Of a stretch of 29,657 bases of DNA, positions 23,182 to 29,657 are shown piece by piece (positions within the stretch are counted from its first letter, which is position 1; every line of letters starts with the position of its first letter). Location of the stretch: contig CAYJHI010000008.1 in assembly GCA_964370085.1 (NCBI GenBank), positions 1-29,657 on the forward strand, written 5' to 3'. This DNA is from CARZYU01 sp964370085. GTDB taxonomy: Bacteria; Bacillota_I; Bacilli_A; RF39; UBA660. The notes under the pieces were generated by a model. It searched no databases. It was not told the origin of the DNA and saw nothing but the letters and a program-made list of their open reading frames with translations. A program made the translations under genes and the position numbers.

Positions 23182-23207
23182 CTATGAGATAAAACTCATA
23201 GTTTTTT
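23180..23207. terminator. Bidirectional terminator between cdaR and the DUF378 gene
   Basis: Stem AACTATGAG/CTCATAGTT with loop ATAAAA and seven T on the plus strand. The minus-strand side also ends T-rich. The stem begins in the cdaR stop. Confidence 0.9.
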
Positions 23208-23404
23208 TAATCTAAATCTTCAAATAATAAGCCAATGTTAATGATACCTGCAACTGCTATTACTGTATAAATAATTCGCGCTAGTACATTAGTAGAATCT
23301 CCAAAAATAGCAGCTACTAAATCAAATTCAAAAATCCCTACTAATCCCCAGTTTAAAGCTCCTATAATAACTAACACAAGAGCAATTTTTTGTAATATTG
23401 CCAT
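23207..23404 (-). CDS. DUF378 small membrane protein
   Basis: A 65-residue protein with two hydrophobic helices (about 5-22 and 41-60) and the DUF378 signature GALNWGLVGIFEFDLVAAIFG. The biochemical function of the family is unknown. The reading frame is open for another 11 codons upstream, but GGAGG six bases before the ATG at 23404 sets the start. It stands where glmM would usually be relative to cdaR but on the opposite strand. It shares an intergenic region with the divergent lipoprotein gene. Confidence 0.9.
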   Translation of the reverse strand: MAILQKIALVLVIIGALNWGLVGIFEFDLVAAIFGDSTNVLARIIYTVIAVAGIINIGLLFEDLD

Positions 23405-23440
23405 ATTTCCTCCTTTACATACTACTATCATAACCAAAAG

Positions 23441-23470
23441 AGTTAAAAATATTCACGAATATTAGTTAAA
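23441..23470. promoter_or_regulatory. Candidate operator: dyad flanked by direct repeats between divergent genes
   Basis: A perfect 7-base dyad, AATATTC-AC-GAATATT (23448-23463), is flanked on each side by AGTTAAA in the same orientation (23441-23447 and 23464-23470). It covers the -35 position of the plus-strand promoter (-10 at 23479) and of a candidate minus-strand promoter (TATGAT). A repressor site controlling both genes is plausible but unproven. Confidence 0.4.
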
Positions 23471-23478
23471 GTAATCAA

Positions 23479-23484
23479 TATAAT
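23479..23484 (+). promoter_or_regulatory. -10 element of the LolA-like lipoprotein gene
   Basis: TATAAT, 29 bases before the ATG. The -35 region falls in the dyad described just upstream and is poor, as expected if a regulator acts there. Confidence 0.55.
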
Positions 23485-23513
23485 TAAATGAAAATAAAAA
23501 ATAGAGGTGAAAG

Positions 23514-24494
23514 ATGAAAAAACTATTACTATTTTCTATTGTTATGGTAATACTACTAATAACTGGTTGCAGCTCAAACAGTGAAGAAAACATTATAAAA
23601 GATTTAGAAAAAACAATGGAAAATCCCCAAACTTATCAATTACAAGGAACTCTACAAACGGTAAATAATGAAGAAACATATGAATATGATGTTGTAGCAT
23701 CATACTCTAAAGGAATGTACAAAGTTAGTTTGATAAACAAAGCTAATGACCATGAACAAATAATATTAAAAAACACTGATGGTGTCTATGTTCTTACTCC
23801 AAGTTTGAACAAAAGTTTCAAGTTTCAAAGTGATTGGCCCAATAACAGCTCACAAATATATTTGCTACAATCTATTATTAAAGATATAAAAGAAGATGAA
23901 GAAAGAGTATATGAAGAAACTGATGATTGCTACAGTTTTACGGTTAAAGCAAATTATCCAAACAATCATAAACTAACTTCACAAAAAGTGTGTTTTAATA
24001 AAGAAAAACAATTACAATCCATAGAAGTGTATGATGATGAAGAAAATCTTCAAATGCAATTACAAGTAACAAAAATTGATGAAAACCCAAGTTTTAGTGA
24101 CAATTACTTCGTATTAGAAAACACTGAAGAAACATTCAATGAAACAGAACAAACATTAGAAGAAACTATTTATCCATTATATTTACCAGAAGGAACAACT
24201 CTAGATAGCGAAGAAAAAGTAACAAAAACAGATGGAGAACGAATTATTTTAACCTTTACAGGAGAAAAACCATTTTTGCTAGTAGAAGAAACAGTCTCAA
24301 TAGAAGAGGAATTAACTGTAATACCAACATTTGGAGAACCGGAATTATTAATTGATACAGTAGCAGCATTCACTGAAAACTCAATAAATTGGACCTCTAA
24401 TGGTATAGAATACTATATAGTTAGTGATGTGATGAGCCAAGAAGAGTTATCAATGATTGCTAAGTCGTTAACATCAATCGCGATCACTAAATAA
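23514..24494 (+). CDS. LolA-like lipoprotein
   Basis: A 326-residue lipoprotein with signal peptide and lipobox ITG-Cys19. Residues 25-205 start IIKDLEKTMENPQTYQLQGTL and continue with alternating beta strands, like the LolA/LolB-fold lipoproteins of Gram-positives (YdcC/GerS type). The C-terminal part (about 215-326) starts with YPLYLPEGTTLDSEEKV and resembles the DUF4367 domain found on such proteins. Two cysteines (DDCYSF, KVCFN) are placed to form a disulfide. These proteins probably bind a lipid or envelope component at the outer membrane face; no ligand is known. AGAGGTGA precedes the ATG. Confidence 0.82.
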   Translation: MKKLLLFSIVMVILLITGCSSNSEENIIKDLEKTMENPQTYQLQGTLQTVNNEETYEYDVVASYSKGMYKVSLINKANDHEQIILKNTDGVYVLTPSLNKSFKFQSDWPNNSSQIYLLQSIIKDIKEDEERVYEETDDCYSFTVKANYPNNHKLTSQKVCFNKEKQLQSIEVYDDEENLQMQLQVTKIDENPSFSDNYFVLENTEETFNETEQTLEETIYPLYLPEGTTLDSEEKVTKTDGERIILTFTGEKPFLLVEETVSIEEELTVIPTFGEPELLIDTVAAFTENSINWTSNGIEYYIVSDVMSQEELSMIAKSLTSIAITK

Positions 24495-24520
24495 AAAGCC
24501 TCAAAATAAGAGGTTTTTCT
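24493..24520 (+). terminator. Terminator of the LolA-like gene
   Basis: Stem AAAAGCCTC/GAGGTTTTT (one G-U) with loop AAAATAA, then T-rich. It starts in the stop codon. Confidence 0.82.
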
Positions 24521-24537
24521 TGATATAAAAAGCCATA

Positions 24538-24543
24538 TATAAT
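24538..24543 (+). promoter_or_regulatory. -10 element of the thioredoxin-like gene
   Basis: TATAAT 24 bases upstream of the ATG; a second TATAAT-like run overlaps it. No confident -35. Confidence 0.5.
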
Positions 24544-24567
24544 ATAATAATATTTAGGTGATGAAGA

Positions 24568-25068
24568 ATGGCAAATAAAAAGAAAAATCAAAATAAAAAA
24601 ACAGAAGTAGTCAATACAAAAATAGAATATAAAACAGTAATTAAAACGAGTATTATCATTGCAATCATATTTGGAGCGTTTTACTTGTTAACAGGAATAA
24701 TAACTGGTAATATTAGCTTCGCTCCAGAACCAGGAGTTCAAATTCAATATAGTGAGATATTAGTAGGAGAAACTTTTAATCGTGAAGATGATAATTACTT
24801 AGTAATATATTTTGATTCAACAGAAGAAGATGCAACTTTATATAATACATATTTATATAACTATCAATTAGTCGAAGGTGCTTTAAAGTATTATACAGTA
24901 GATATGGCTCAATCATTAAACCAACCGTATAAAGCAGAAACTAGTACTCTTAATGTTACTAAAGCTTCTGAATTGAAAATTGGAGAAGTAGCAATGGTTG
25001 AAATAAAAGAGGGACAAATTGCTAATGTATGGGAAACTAAAGAGGCTGTTGTAGACTATTTTGATTAA
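24568..25068 (+). CDS. Membrane-anchored thioredoxin-like protein lacking the CXXC
   Basis: A 166-residue protein with a lysine-rich N-terminus, one transmembrane helix (about 28-48) and an extracellular domain. The domain's pattern fits a thioredoxin fold: a strand NYLVIYFDS where the active site should follow, a helix YNTYLYNY, a strand LKYYTVDMA (like the KVD strand), a strand VAMVEIKEGQI (like the TLLLFKNG strand), and a last helix EAVVDYF. There is no cysteine in the protein, so it cannot be a redox enzyme; it may be a structural or chaperone relative. The fold call is by eye. It starts MANKKK, like MARKKK of the protease downstream. Confidence 0.65.
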   Translation: MANKKKNQNKKTEVVNTKIEYKTVIKTSIIIAIIFGAFYLLTGIITGNISFAPEPGVQIQYSEILVGETFNREDDNYLVIYFDSTEEDATLYNTYLYNYQLVEGALKYYTVDMAQSLNQPYKAETSTLNVTKASELKIGEVAMVEIKEGQIANVWETKEAVVDYFD

Positions 25069-25074
25069 AGTTTT

Positions 25075-25101
25075 AACTTAACAGAAATGTTAAGTTTTTT
25101 T
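25075..25101 (+). terminator. Terminator of the thioredoxin-like gene
   Basis: Stem AACTTAAC/GTTAAGTT with loop AGAAAT, then seven T. Confidence 0.92.
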
Positions 25102-25122
25102 ATTCTATTTTAAGAACAAGTA

Positions 25123-25131
25123 TGATATTAT
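25123..25131 (+). promoter_or_regulatory. Extended -10 promoter of the S41 protease gene
   Basis: TGA followed by TATTAT (25126-25131), 29 bases before the ATG. Confidence 0.5.
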
Positions 25132-25160
25132 TATAGTGTAGGAAAAATGGAGTGAATAAG

Positions 25161-26408
25161 ATGGCTAGAAAGAAAAAAGAAATAATTATAGATGATGAAC
25201 AAGAAAAAGAAATTACTGAAATAATAGTAGAAAAAAACGGTGGTTTTAGTTTGTTGGAGGTTATAATTGTTATGATTATTACTGCTATAGGTGGTATATT
25301 AATTGGAACAGTAGTGACTAATACAGGTTTTTTATTTGGGGAAAGTCAACAAGACTTAAATGAGTTTATAGGAACCTATAATGAACTAATAGACACTTAT
25401 TATGAAGAATTAAATACAGAAGAATTAATTGATTCTGCTATAGAAGGAATGATTGGATATTTAAATGATCCGAATTCAACTTATATTACTTCTAGTAACA
25501 CTGAAGCTTTTGAAGAACAAGTAAATGGAAGTTACACGGGTGCAGGTATGGAAATATATCAAGAAAATGGACAAGTAATTGTTAATAGTATATTTGCAAA
25601 TTCATCGGCAGAAGAAGAAGGTATAAAAGCAGGAGATATAATCTTAGAAGTGGATAATCAAACAGTAGTAGGTTTAACAAACGATGAAATAGCTAGCATA
25701 ATCAAAGGTGAAGAAGGTACTTCTGTTACCGTAAAATACTTATCAAAAGAAACAAACGAAGAAAGAATAGTTTCATTGACTAGAAAAGAAATAGACTTAC
25801 CATCCGTTTATTCTAATATTACAGAGATAAATGATCAAAAAATAGGAGAATTATCAATAACCATGTTCGCTGAAAACACATTAGAGCAGTTTGAAGAAGA
25901 ACTAGTTAAACTAGAAGAAGATGATATTGATTCTCTTATCATAGATGTTAGAGGGAATCCCGGAGGAAACTTAGATATTGTTTTAGAAATAGCATCCCTG
26001 TTCTTAGAAAAAGAGGATATCGTGTATCAATTAGATACTAAAGGAGAAATAGAAAAAATAACATCAACTAACAACGAAAAAAGAGACTATGAAATAGTCG
26101 TGATTCAAGATGGATCAAGTGCATCAGCTTCTGAAATATTGGCCGCATCACTAAAAGAGTCTTATGGTGCTAGAGTGGTAGGAACCAATTCATATGGAAA
26201 AGGAACTGTTCAGCAAGCATTTACTCTTTCAAGTGGTGCAACAGTAAAATACACTATTCAAAAGTGGTTAACACCAGATGGGAATGATATAGATGGAATT
26301 GGAGTAGAACCAACTGATTTCATGGAATTATCAAGTGCGTATTATCAAAATCCAATCGAAGAAAATGACACTCAATTACAAAAAGCAAGAGAAATACTAA
26401 CTGACTAG
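25161..26408 (+). CDS. S41 C-terminal processing protease (CtpA/CtpB type) with prepilin-like N-terminus
   Basis: A 415-residue membrane-anchored serine protease. Order: a charged cytosolic leader (1-28), a hydrophobic segment (about 31-52), a helical region, a PDZ domain (about 125-195, GAGMEIY to VTVKYL), and the S41 domain (about 225-390). The catalytic Ser322 (SSASASEIL) and Lys347 (NSYGKGTVQ) are 25 residues apart, as in known Ctp proteases. The DVRGNPGGNLD substrate loop is intact. Residues 27-33 are GGFSLLE, the pattern cut by prepilin peptidase (Gly before Phe, Glu at +5). ATG 25161 follows GGAGTG by the right spacing. The Bacillus relative ctpB is near ftsEX. Confidence 0.93.
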   Translation: MARKKKEIIIDDEQEKEITEIIVEKNGGFSLLEVIIVMIITAIGGILIGTVVTNTGFLFGESQQDLNEFIGTYNELIDTYYEELNTEELIDSAIEGMIGYLNDPNSTYITSSNTEAFEEQVNGSYTGAGMEIYQENGQVIVNSIFANSSAEEEGIKAGDIILEVDNQTVVGLTNDEIASIIKGEEGTSVTVKYLSKETNEERIVSLTRKEIDLPSVYSNITEINDQKIGELSITMFAENTLEQFEEELVKLEEDDIDSLIIDVRGNPGGNLDIVLEIASLFLEKEDIVYQLDTKGEIEKITSTNNEKRDYEIVVIQDGSSASASEILAASLKESYGARVVGTNSYGKGTVQQAFTLSSGATVKYTIQKWLTPDGNDIDGIGVEPTDFMELSSAYYQNPIEENDTQLQKAREILTD

Positions 26409-26421
26409 TATTTCTTTTTTT
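26390..26421. terminator. Terminator between the S41 protease and sortase genes
   Basis: Stem AGAAATACTA/TAGTATTTCT with loop ACTGAC and a long T run on the plus strand. The protease stop TAG is the first three bases of the right arm. It may also serve the converging sortase gene, though the minus-strand T tract is weaker. Confidence 0.88.
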
Positions 26422-26926
26422 ATATTAAGATAGCTACAACAACAGTTTGCATATCATCGTTATATACACTACAAGTAGTTAAAACTAATTGATGATTACT
26501 TCTTCTTTTAACTTCTATATCACCGTCTTTAGGTTGATCTTCTATAGATAGTACTTCATATTGAAAAAGACGATTGTTATAATGAAGGTCTATAATATCA
26601 CCACTCTTTAATAAGTTAATTGTATTAAAATAAGCGATATCTCCTGGACCAGAATGAGCTGCTAAAAATAAAGCAGAAGATTCATTGGTTGGATAACTAC
26701 TTCCTTCTAAGACAGTAACACTCTCATCAACATTATTAAGACTATCTCCAATGCTATATAAAGGCTCATACACCCCCAAGCTAGGTATAGATATATAATT
26801 ACCGTCTAAAACCTGTTTGACCTCTGTATTTTCATTTAAAGAATTGATTTCGCTATAATAAATTATATTGCAACATATTAATAAAAATATAATACTAAAT
26901 GAAGAAAAAACTATATTTCTTATCAA
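26420..26926 (-). CDS. Sortase with Gln in place of the catalytic Arg
   Basis: A 168-residue transpeptidase-family protein with one N-terminal transmembrane helix (about 4-24) and a sortase barrel (about 40-168). His91 (FLAAHSG) and Cys152 (LVLTTC) of the catalytic triad are present. The Arg expected eight or so residues after the Cys (as in TLSTC..R.VV) is Gln160 (NDDMQTVVVA; codon CAA). The only available start is a TTG at 26926, immediately after an in-frame TGA, with a weak ribosome-binding site. The gene begins inside the 3' end of the adhesin gene, overlapping it by 32 bases out of frame. It probably anchors that adhesin. The class (B-, D- or E-like) is not settled. Confidence 0.85.
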   Translation of the reverse strand: MIRNIVFSSFSIIFLLICCNIIYYSEINSLNENTEVKQVLDGNYISIPSLGVYEPLYSIGDSLNNVDESVTVLEGSSYPTNESSALFLAAHSGPGDIAYFNTINLLKSGDIIDLHYNNRLFQYEVLSIEDQPKDGDIEVKRRSNHQLVLTTCSVYNDDMQTVVVAILI

Positions 26927-28325
26927 TCAAACACACCAATCTTTCTATCATAATAACATTACTAGCCCCAGTATCTGGAACAGGTATTTTAAAATCAATC
27001 AAGTCATAAGTATAATCACTAATATCATTATTAACAGTGACATAAAAATCTTCTACTAACATATAACCTTCAGTAGTATTTACTTGTTTAATTAAATAAG
27101 TACCATAAGATAATAATATACTTGCATATCCATTTTCATCCGTAATAATAGTATTAATTAAATTCATATCTTCATCATATACATTAAAAGAAATATTACT
27201 CTCAAAAGCACTATTAACACCATCACTATAAGTTTTATTAATAGTAATTTCTTTCTTTATAAGAACATTAGTTAAATTTAAAACAACCTCTGTCACTTCA
27301 TCAGAAATAGTAAATTCGTAAATATTATCATCAACTTGATAACCATAGCCTGCTGAAATTTCTCTAATATAATAGTCGCCAAATGGAACATTATCGATAG
27401 TAACCATTTTATCTTCATCGATGACTATTTCTTTATAAAAGGTATTATCATTTCTATATATATGATAAACAGCGCCTTCTAACAAAGAGTCATAAATATT
27501 TTCGCTACTTAGAGATTCGCTATCTAATTTATTAATTGTTAGTTTTGTAGAAACAACATTGTAATTAAAAGTAGCATCACTTACAACAGGGTATCCTCGA
27601 GAAACAATATCTTGACTGTTATCACTATAATAGTAAATACTAGGAACAGTAACATCCCATACAGGATAACTTAAAGAAACCGTATAATTACCTTCTTTAT
27701 AAGCATTGATAGTCATTGTATTATTCATTATTGTAATACCGCCATTACTGTAATTAGTACGGTAATTAATAAGTTTTTTATTAGTATCTTCAATGACAAC
27801 TTTATCACCAAGAACTAAGTCAATACTATCTCCATCAAAACTAGGTTTTAATAGATGACTATCGACTAATTTATTTAATTCATCTCTTTCTTTTGCATAC
27901 GGATCAACAACATTTCCCCAGTAACTATCCATATAATAAAATACCCCATCAGGCAATACTTCTTGCCAAATCATTGCCTGAGTTAAAGAAAACCACTTAA
28001 TATCAGTATGATTACCATATTCATAGCCATAGTATGCAAGTAAAGAGATTCTTTCCCAAGTGTCTTCTGAAACAAATTCAGGTTTTACAGAACTATTATA
28101 AATACCATTTTTAAAATAAACCATAGGTTCTAAACAATAAGCCACACTACCAGTAGAACTATTTCTAATAACACTAAGCTCATCACTAGCGGTATAGTCA
28201 CCATATTCTACTCCTACAAAAACACCTTCTACTTTCTCAGCAACATAAAACTCATTACTAGCATCTACTTCATTAATAACAAATATAGATACAAGTAAAA
28301 TAACAACAAAACATATTTTTTTCAT
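26895..28325 (-). CDS. Thioester-domain surface adhesin with prealbumin-like repeats
   Basis: A 476-residue secreted protein. Signal peptide 1-22; then a thioester domain (about 30-150) with Cys64 in VAYCLEP and Gln116 in SLTQAMIW. These are the two residues that form the internal Cys-Gln thioester used for covalent binding to host targets. A linker domain follows (about 150-265). Next are two SpaA/Cna-B-like beta domains (about 268-372 with REISAGYGY, and 375-460 with IKQVNTTEGY, where the usual Glu is Gln). The C-terminus has the sorting motif VPDTG, but the 23 residues after it (ASNVIMIERL to FFFI) contain no proper membrane span. The start is fixed by GGAGG five bases before the ATG. Confidence 0.88.
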   Translation of the reverse strand: MKKICFVVILLVSIFVINEVDASNEFYVAEKVEGVFVGVEYGDYTASDELSVIRNSSTGSVAYCLEPMVYFKNGIYNSSVKPEFVSEDTWERISLLAYYGYEYGNHTDIKWFSLTQAMIWQEVLPDGVFYYMDSYWGNVVDPYAKERDELNKLVDSHLLKPSFDGDSIDLVLGDKVVIEDTNKKLINYRTNYSNGGITIMNNTMTINAYKEGNYTVSLSYPVWDVTVPSIYYYSDNSQDIVSRGYPVVSDATFNYNVVSTKLTINKLDSESLSSENIYDSLLEGAVYHIYRNDNTFYKEIVIDEDKMVTIDNVPFGDYYIREISAGYGYQVDDNIYEFTISDEVTEVVLNLTNVLIKKEITINKTYSDGVNSAFESNISFNVYDEDMNLINTIITDENGYASILLSYGTYLIKQVNTTEGYMLVEDFYVTVNNDISDYTYDLIDFKIPVPDTGASNVIMIERLVCLIDKKYSFFFI

Positions 28326-28347
28326 AACTTCCTCCTTTGTCCGCACT

Positions 28348-28376
28348 AATATAACAAAAGGAAAAAAGTATCGCAA
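28348..28376 (-). promoter_or_regulatory. Promoter of the adhesin-sortase operon
   Basis: On the minus strand, TTGCGA (28371-28376), 17 bases, TATATT (28348-28353), with TGT before the -10. Confidence 0.8.
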
Positions 28377-28490
28377 CTGCCACAAATAAGTATTTAAAGT
28401 GTCTTAAAAAATCAAAAAACAGTTTTACATATAACAAAAAACAATTTTAATAAAAAAGTAACAAATAATAAACAAGTTTACTATAAATTG

Positions 28491-28499
28491 TGATATTAT
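28491..28499 (+). promoter_or_regulatory. Extended -10 promoter of fhs
   Basis: TGA followed by TATTAT (28494-28499), 24 bases before the ATG, with AAAGGACG between. The rest of the 198-base divergent gap is A/T-rich with no visible gene or riboswitch. Confidence 0.55.
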
Positions 28500-28523
28500 A
28501 TAAAAAAAGAAAGGACGTGTCAT

Positions 28524-29657
28524 ATGAACGACTTAGAAATATCAAAGCAAGCAAAATTAGAAAACATAAAAGACATTGCTAAAAAACTAGAGATAGAAGA
28601 AGAAGAGCTAATCAATTATGGACCATATAAGGCTAAGATTAATTTGAATAAAGAAAGAAACAATAATGGTAAATTAATATTAGTAACAGCTATAAACCCA
28701 ACTCCCTATGGAGAAGGAAAGACAACTGTAAGCATTGGATTGGCAGATGCCTTAAATAAAATAGATAAAACGGTATTAGCTTTAAGACAACCTTCGATGG
28801 GACCTGTTTTTGGAATGAAAGGCGGAGCTACAGGAGGAGGATACTCTCAAATTATACCAATGGATGACATTAATCTTCATTTTACAGGAGATTTTCATGC
28901 GATAACATCAGCCAATAATTTATTATCAGCTGCTATTGATAATCATCTATTTCACGGCAACGAATTAAATATCGACAAAGATAAAATTTGCTTTAATCGT
29001 TGTTTAGATGTAAATGATCGTGCATTAAGAAGGGTAGAGTTAAATCAAAAAGAAATATCACATTCAGAGAAGTTCGATATAACAGCCGCTAGCGAAATAA
29101 TGGTAATCTTTACCTTAGCAGATTCATTAGAGGATTTAACAAAAAGATTAGGTAATATTTTGATTGCTTATAATATGAATAATAAACCTATATTTGCTAA
29201 AGATTTAAAAATAGAAGGAGCGTTAACTGTAATATTAAAAGATGCTTTTTCACCAAATATTGTTCAAACTCTAGAAAATACACCTGCAATAGTTCATGGA
29301 GGACCATTTGCTAATATTGCCCATGGATGCAATAGTATAATAGCAACTAAAATGGCCCTGTCACTAGGAAAATACGTAGTAACAGAAGCGGGATTTGGAT
29401 CTGATCTAGGTGCTGAAAAATTCATGAATATAAAGTGTCAAACATCTAATATCAAGCCAAATTGCATTGTTTTAGTGGCCACAGTAAAAGCTTTAAAATA
29501 TAATGGTGGAGTAACAAAAGAAAATATATATTTAGAAGACGAAACAGCTTTAAATAGTGGAATAAGTAATTTAAAAAGACATATAGAACACTTGGGACAA
29601 TATAATGTACCAGTTATAGTAGCAATAAATAAGTATAATACAGATACAGAACAAGAA
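28524..29657 (+). CDS. fhs: Formate-tetrahydrofolate ligase, N-terminal 378 codons (partial)
   Basis: The first 378 residues of an enzyme of about 555 that makes 10-formyltetrahydrofolate from formate, tetrahydrofolate and ATP, in the cytosolic one-carbon pathway. Diagnostic motifs: the P-loop TPYGEGKTT, ALRQPSMGPVFGMKGGATGGGYSQ (shown in two overlapping runs: ALRQPSMGPVFGMKGG, GATGGGYSQ), the FTGDFHAITSANN loop, NDRALR, the GGPFANIAHGCNS segment and EAGFGSDLGAEKF. The reading frame is open to the end of the window. AAAGGACG lies nine bases before the ATG. It is divergent from the adhesin operon. Confidence 0.97.
   Translation, partial: MNDLEISKQAKLENIKDIAKKLEIEEEELINYGPYKAKINLNKERNNNGKLILVTAINPTPYGEGKTTVSIGLADALNKIDKTVLALRQPSMGPVFGMKGGATGGGYSQIIPMDDINLHFTGDFHAITSANNLLSAAIDNHLFHGNELNIDKDKICFNRCLDVNDRALRRVELNQKEISHSEKFDITAASEIMVIFTLADSLEDLTKRLGNILIAYNMNNKPIFAKDLKIEGALTVILKDAFSPNIVQTLENTPAIVHGGPFANIAHGCNSIIATKMALSLGKYVVTEAGFGSDLGAEKFMNIKCQTSNIKPNCIVLVATVKALKYNGGVTKENIYLEDETALNSGISNLKRHIEHLGQYNVPVIVAINKYNTDTEQE

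Noticed and set aside
26868..27059. 63-codon plus-strand frame over the sortase-adhesin junction
   Set aside because: No ribosome-binding site; antisense to two genes with recognisable domains.
28326..28523. Possible folate riboswitch before fhs
   Set aside because: The leader after the candidate -10 is about 24 bases and the region is A/T-rich without the conserved paired elements.
1..29657. CRISPR arrays, insertion sequences, phage genes, tRNAs and rRNAs
   Set aside because: No regularly spaced repeats, transposase, integrase or tRNA-like cloverleaf other than the tmRNA were seen.
1..29657. Use of the mycoplasma genetic code
   Set aside because: TGA closes prfB, rnr and the YwaF-like gene, and no gene has in-frame TGA where tryptophan is expected.

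Overview
The window is low-GC, Gram-positive (Firmicutes/Bacilli-like) chromosome. Gene density is very high, intergenic gaps are short, and Shine-Dalgarno sequences are AGGAGG/GGTG-like. TGA is used as a stop (prfB, rnr and the YwaF-like gene) and an RF2 gene is present, so the standard bacterial code applies rather than the mycoplasma code. Division, wall-hydrolase, sortase and wall-adhesin genes indicate a walled cell. The overall style suggests an uncultured gut-type lineage of Bacilli related to the RF39/Erysipelotrichia/Mollicutes neighbourhood. That placement is inferred from gene content and base composition only.

Layout. 1-1000: the 3' end of an AgrC-like GHKL sensor kinase faces an agrB-agrD pair on the other strand. 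The agrD gene is only 38 codons. 1200-10860: cold-shock protein, long-form hpf, secA, a lipoprotein, prfB, two tandem YitT paralogues, ftsE, ftsX and a coiled-coil M23 peptidase. The order hpf-secA-prfB-yitT-ftsEX resembles the Bacillus yvyD-secA-prfB-yvjA-ftsEX region. 10900-15030: gpmI and eno (glycolysis) flank a convergent FemAB-type transferase. 15070-19250: secG, rnr, smpB, a kinase-fold protein of unknown role, and ssrA (tmRNA). This is the classical trans-translation cluster with one unfamiliar gene inserted. 19300-23400: an unknown cytosolic protein, a YwaF-like membrane protein, an unknown membrane-anchored protein with a V/P/E-rich tail, the c-di-AMP pair cdaA-cdaR, and a small DUF378 membrane protein. 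23500-28330: an envelope cluster with a LolA-like lipoprotein, a cysteine-less thioredoxin-like membrane protein, an S41 processing protease, a sortase and a thioester-domain adhesin. 28524-end: the first 378 codons of fhs (formate-tetrahydrofolate ligase).

How the genes work together. SecA/SecG export envelope proteins. FtsEX probably gates the adjacent M23 hydrolase. CdaA makes c-di-AMP under CdaR. SmpB, tmRNA and RNase R rescue stalled ribosomes. The agr genes would provide peptide quorum sensing. Regulation looks compact: many genes have their own extended -10 promoter with a very short leader, and many have an intrinsic terminator hairpin that contains the stop codon.

Most worth a second look: the unannotated AgrD; an S41 protease with a prepilin-like N-terminus; a sortase whose catalytic Arg position is Gln; an adhesin whose sorting motif is not followed by a membrane segment and which overlaps the sortase gene out of frame; a kinase-fold protein beside tmRNA; and a short unusual tmRNA tag.
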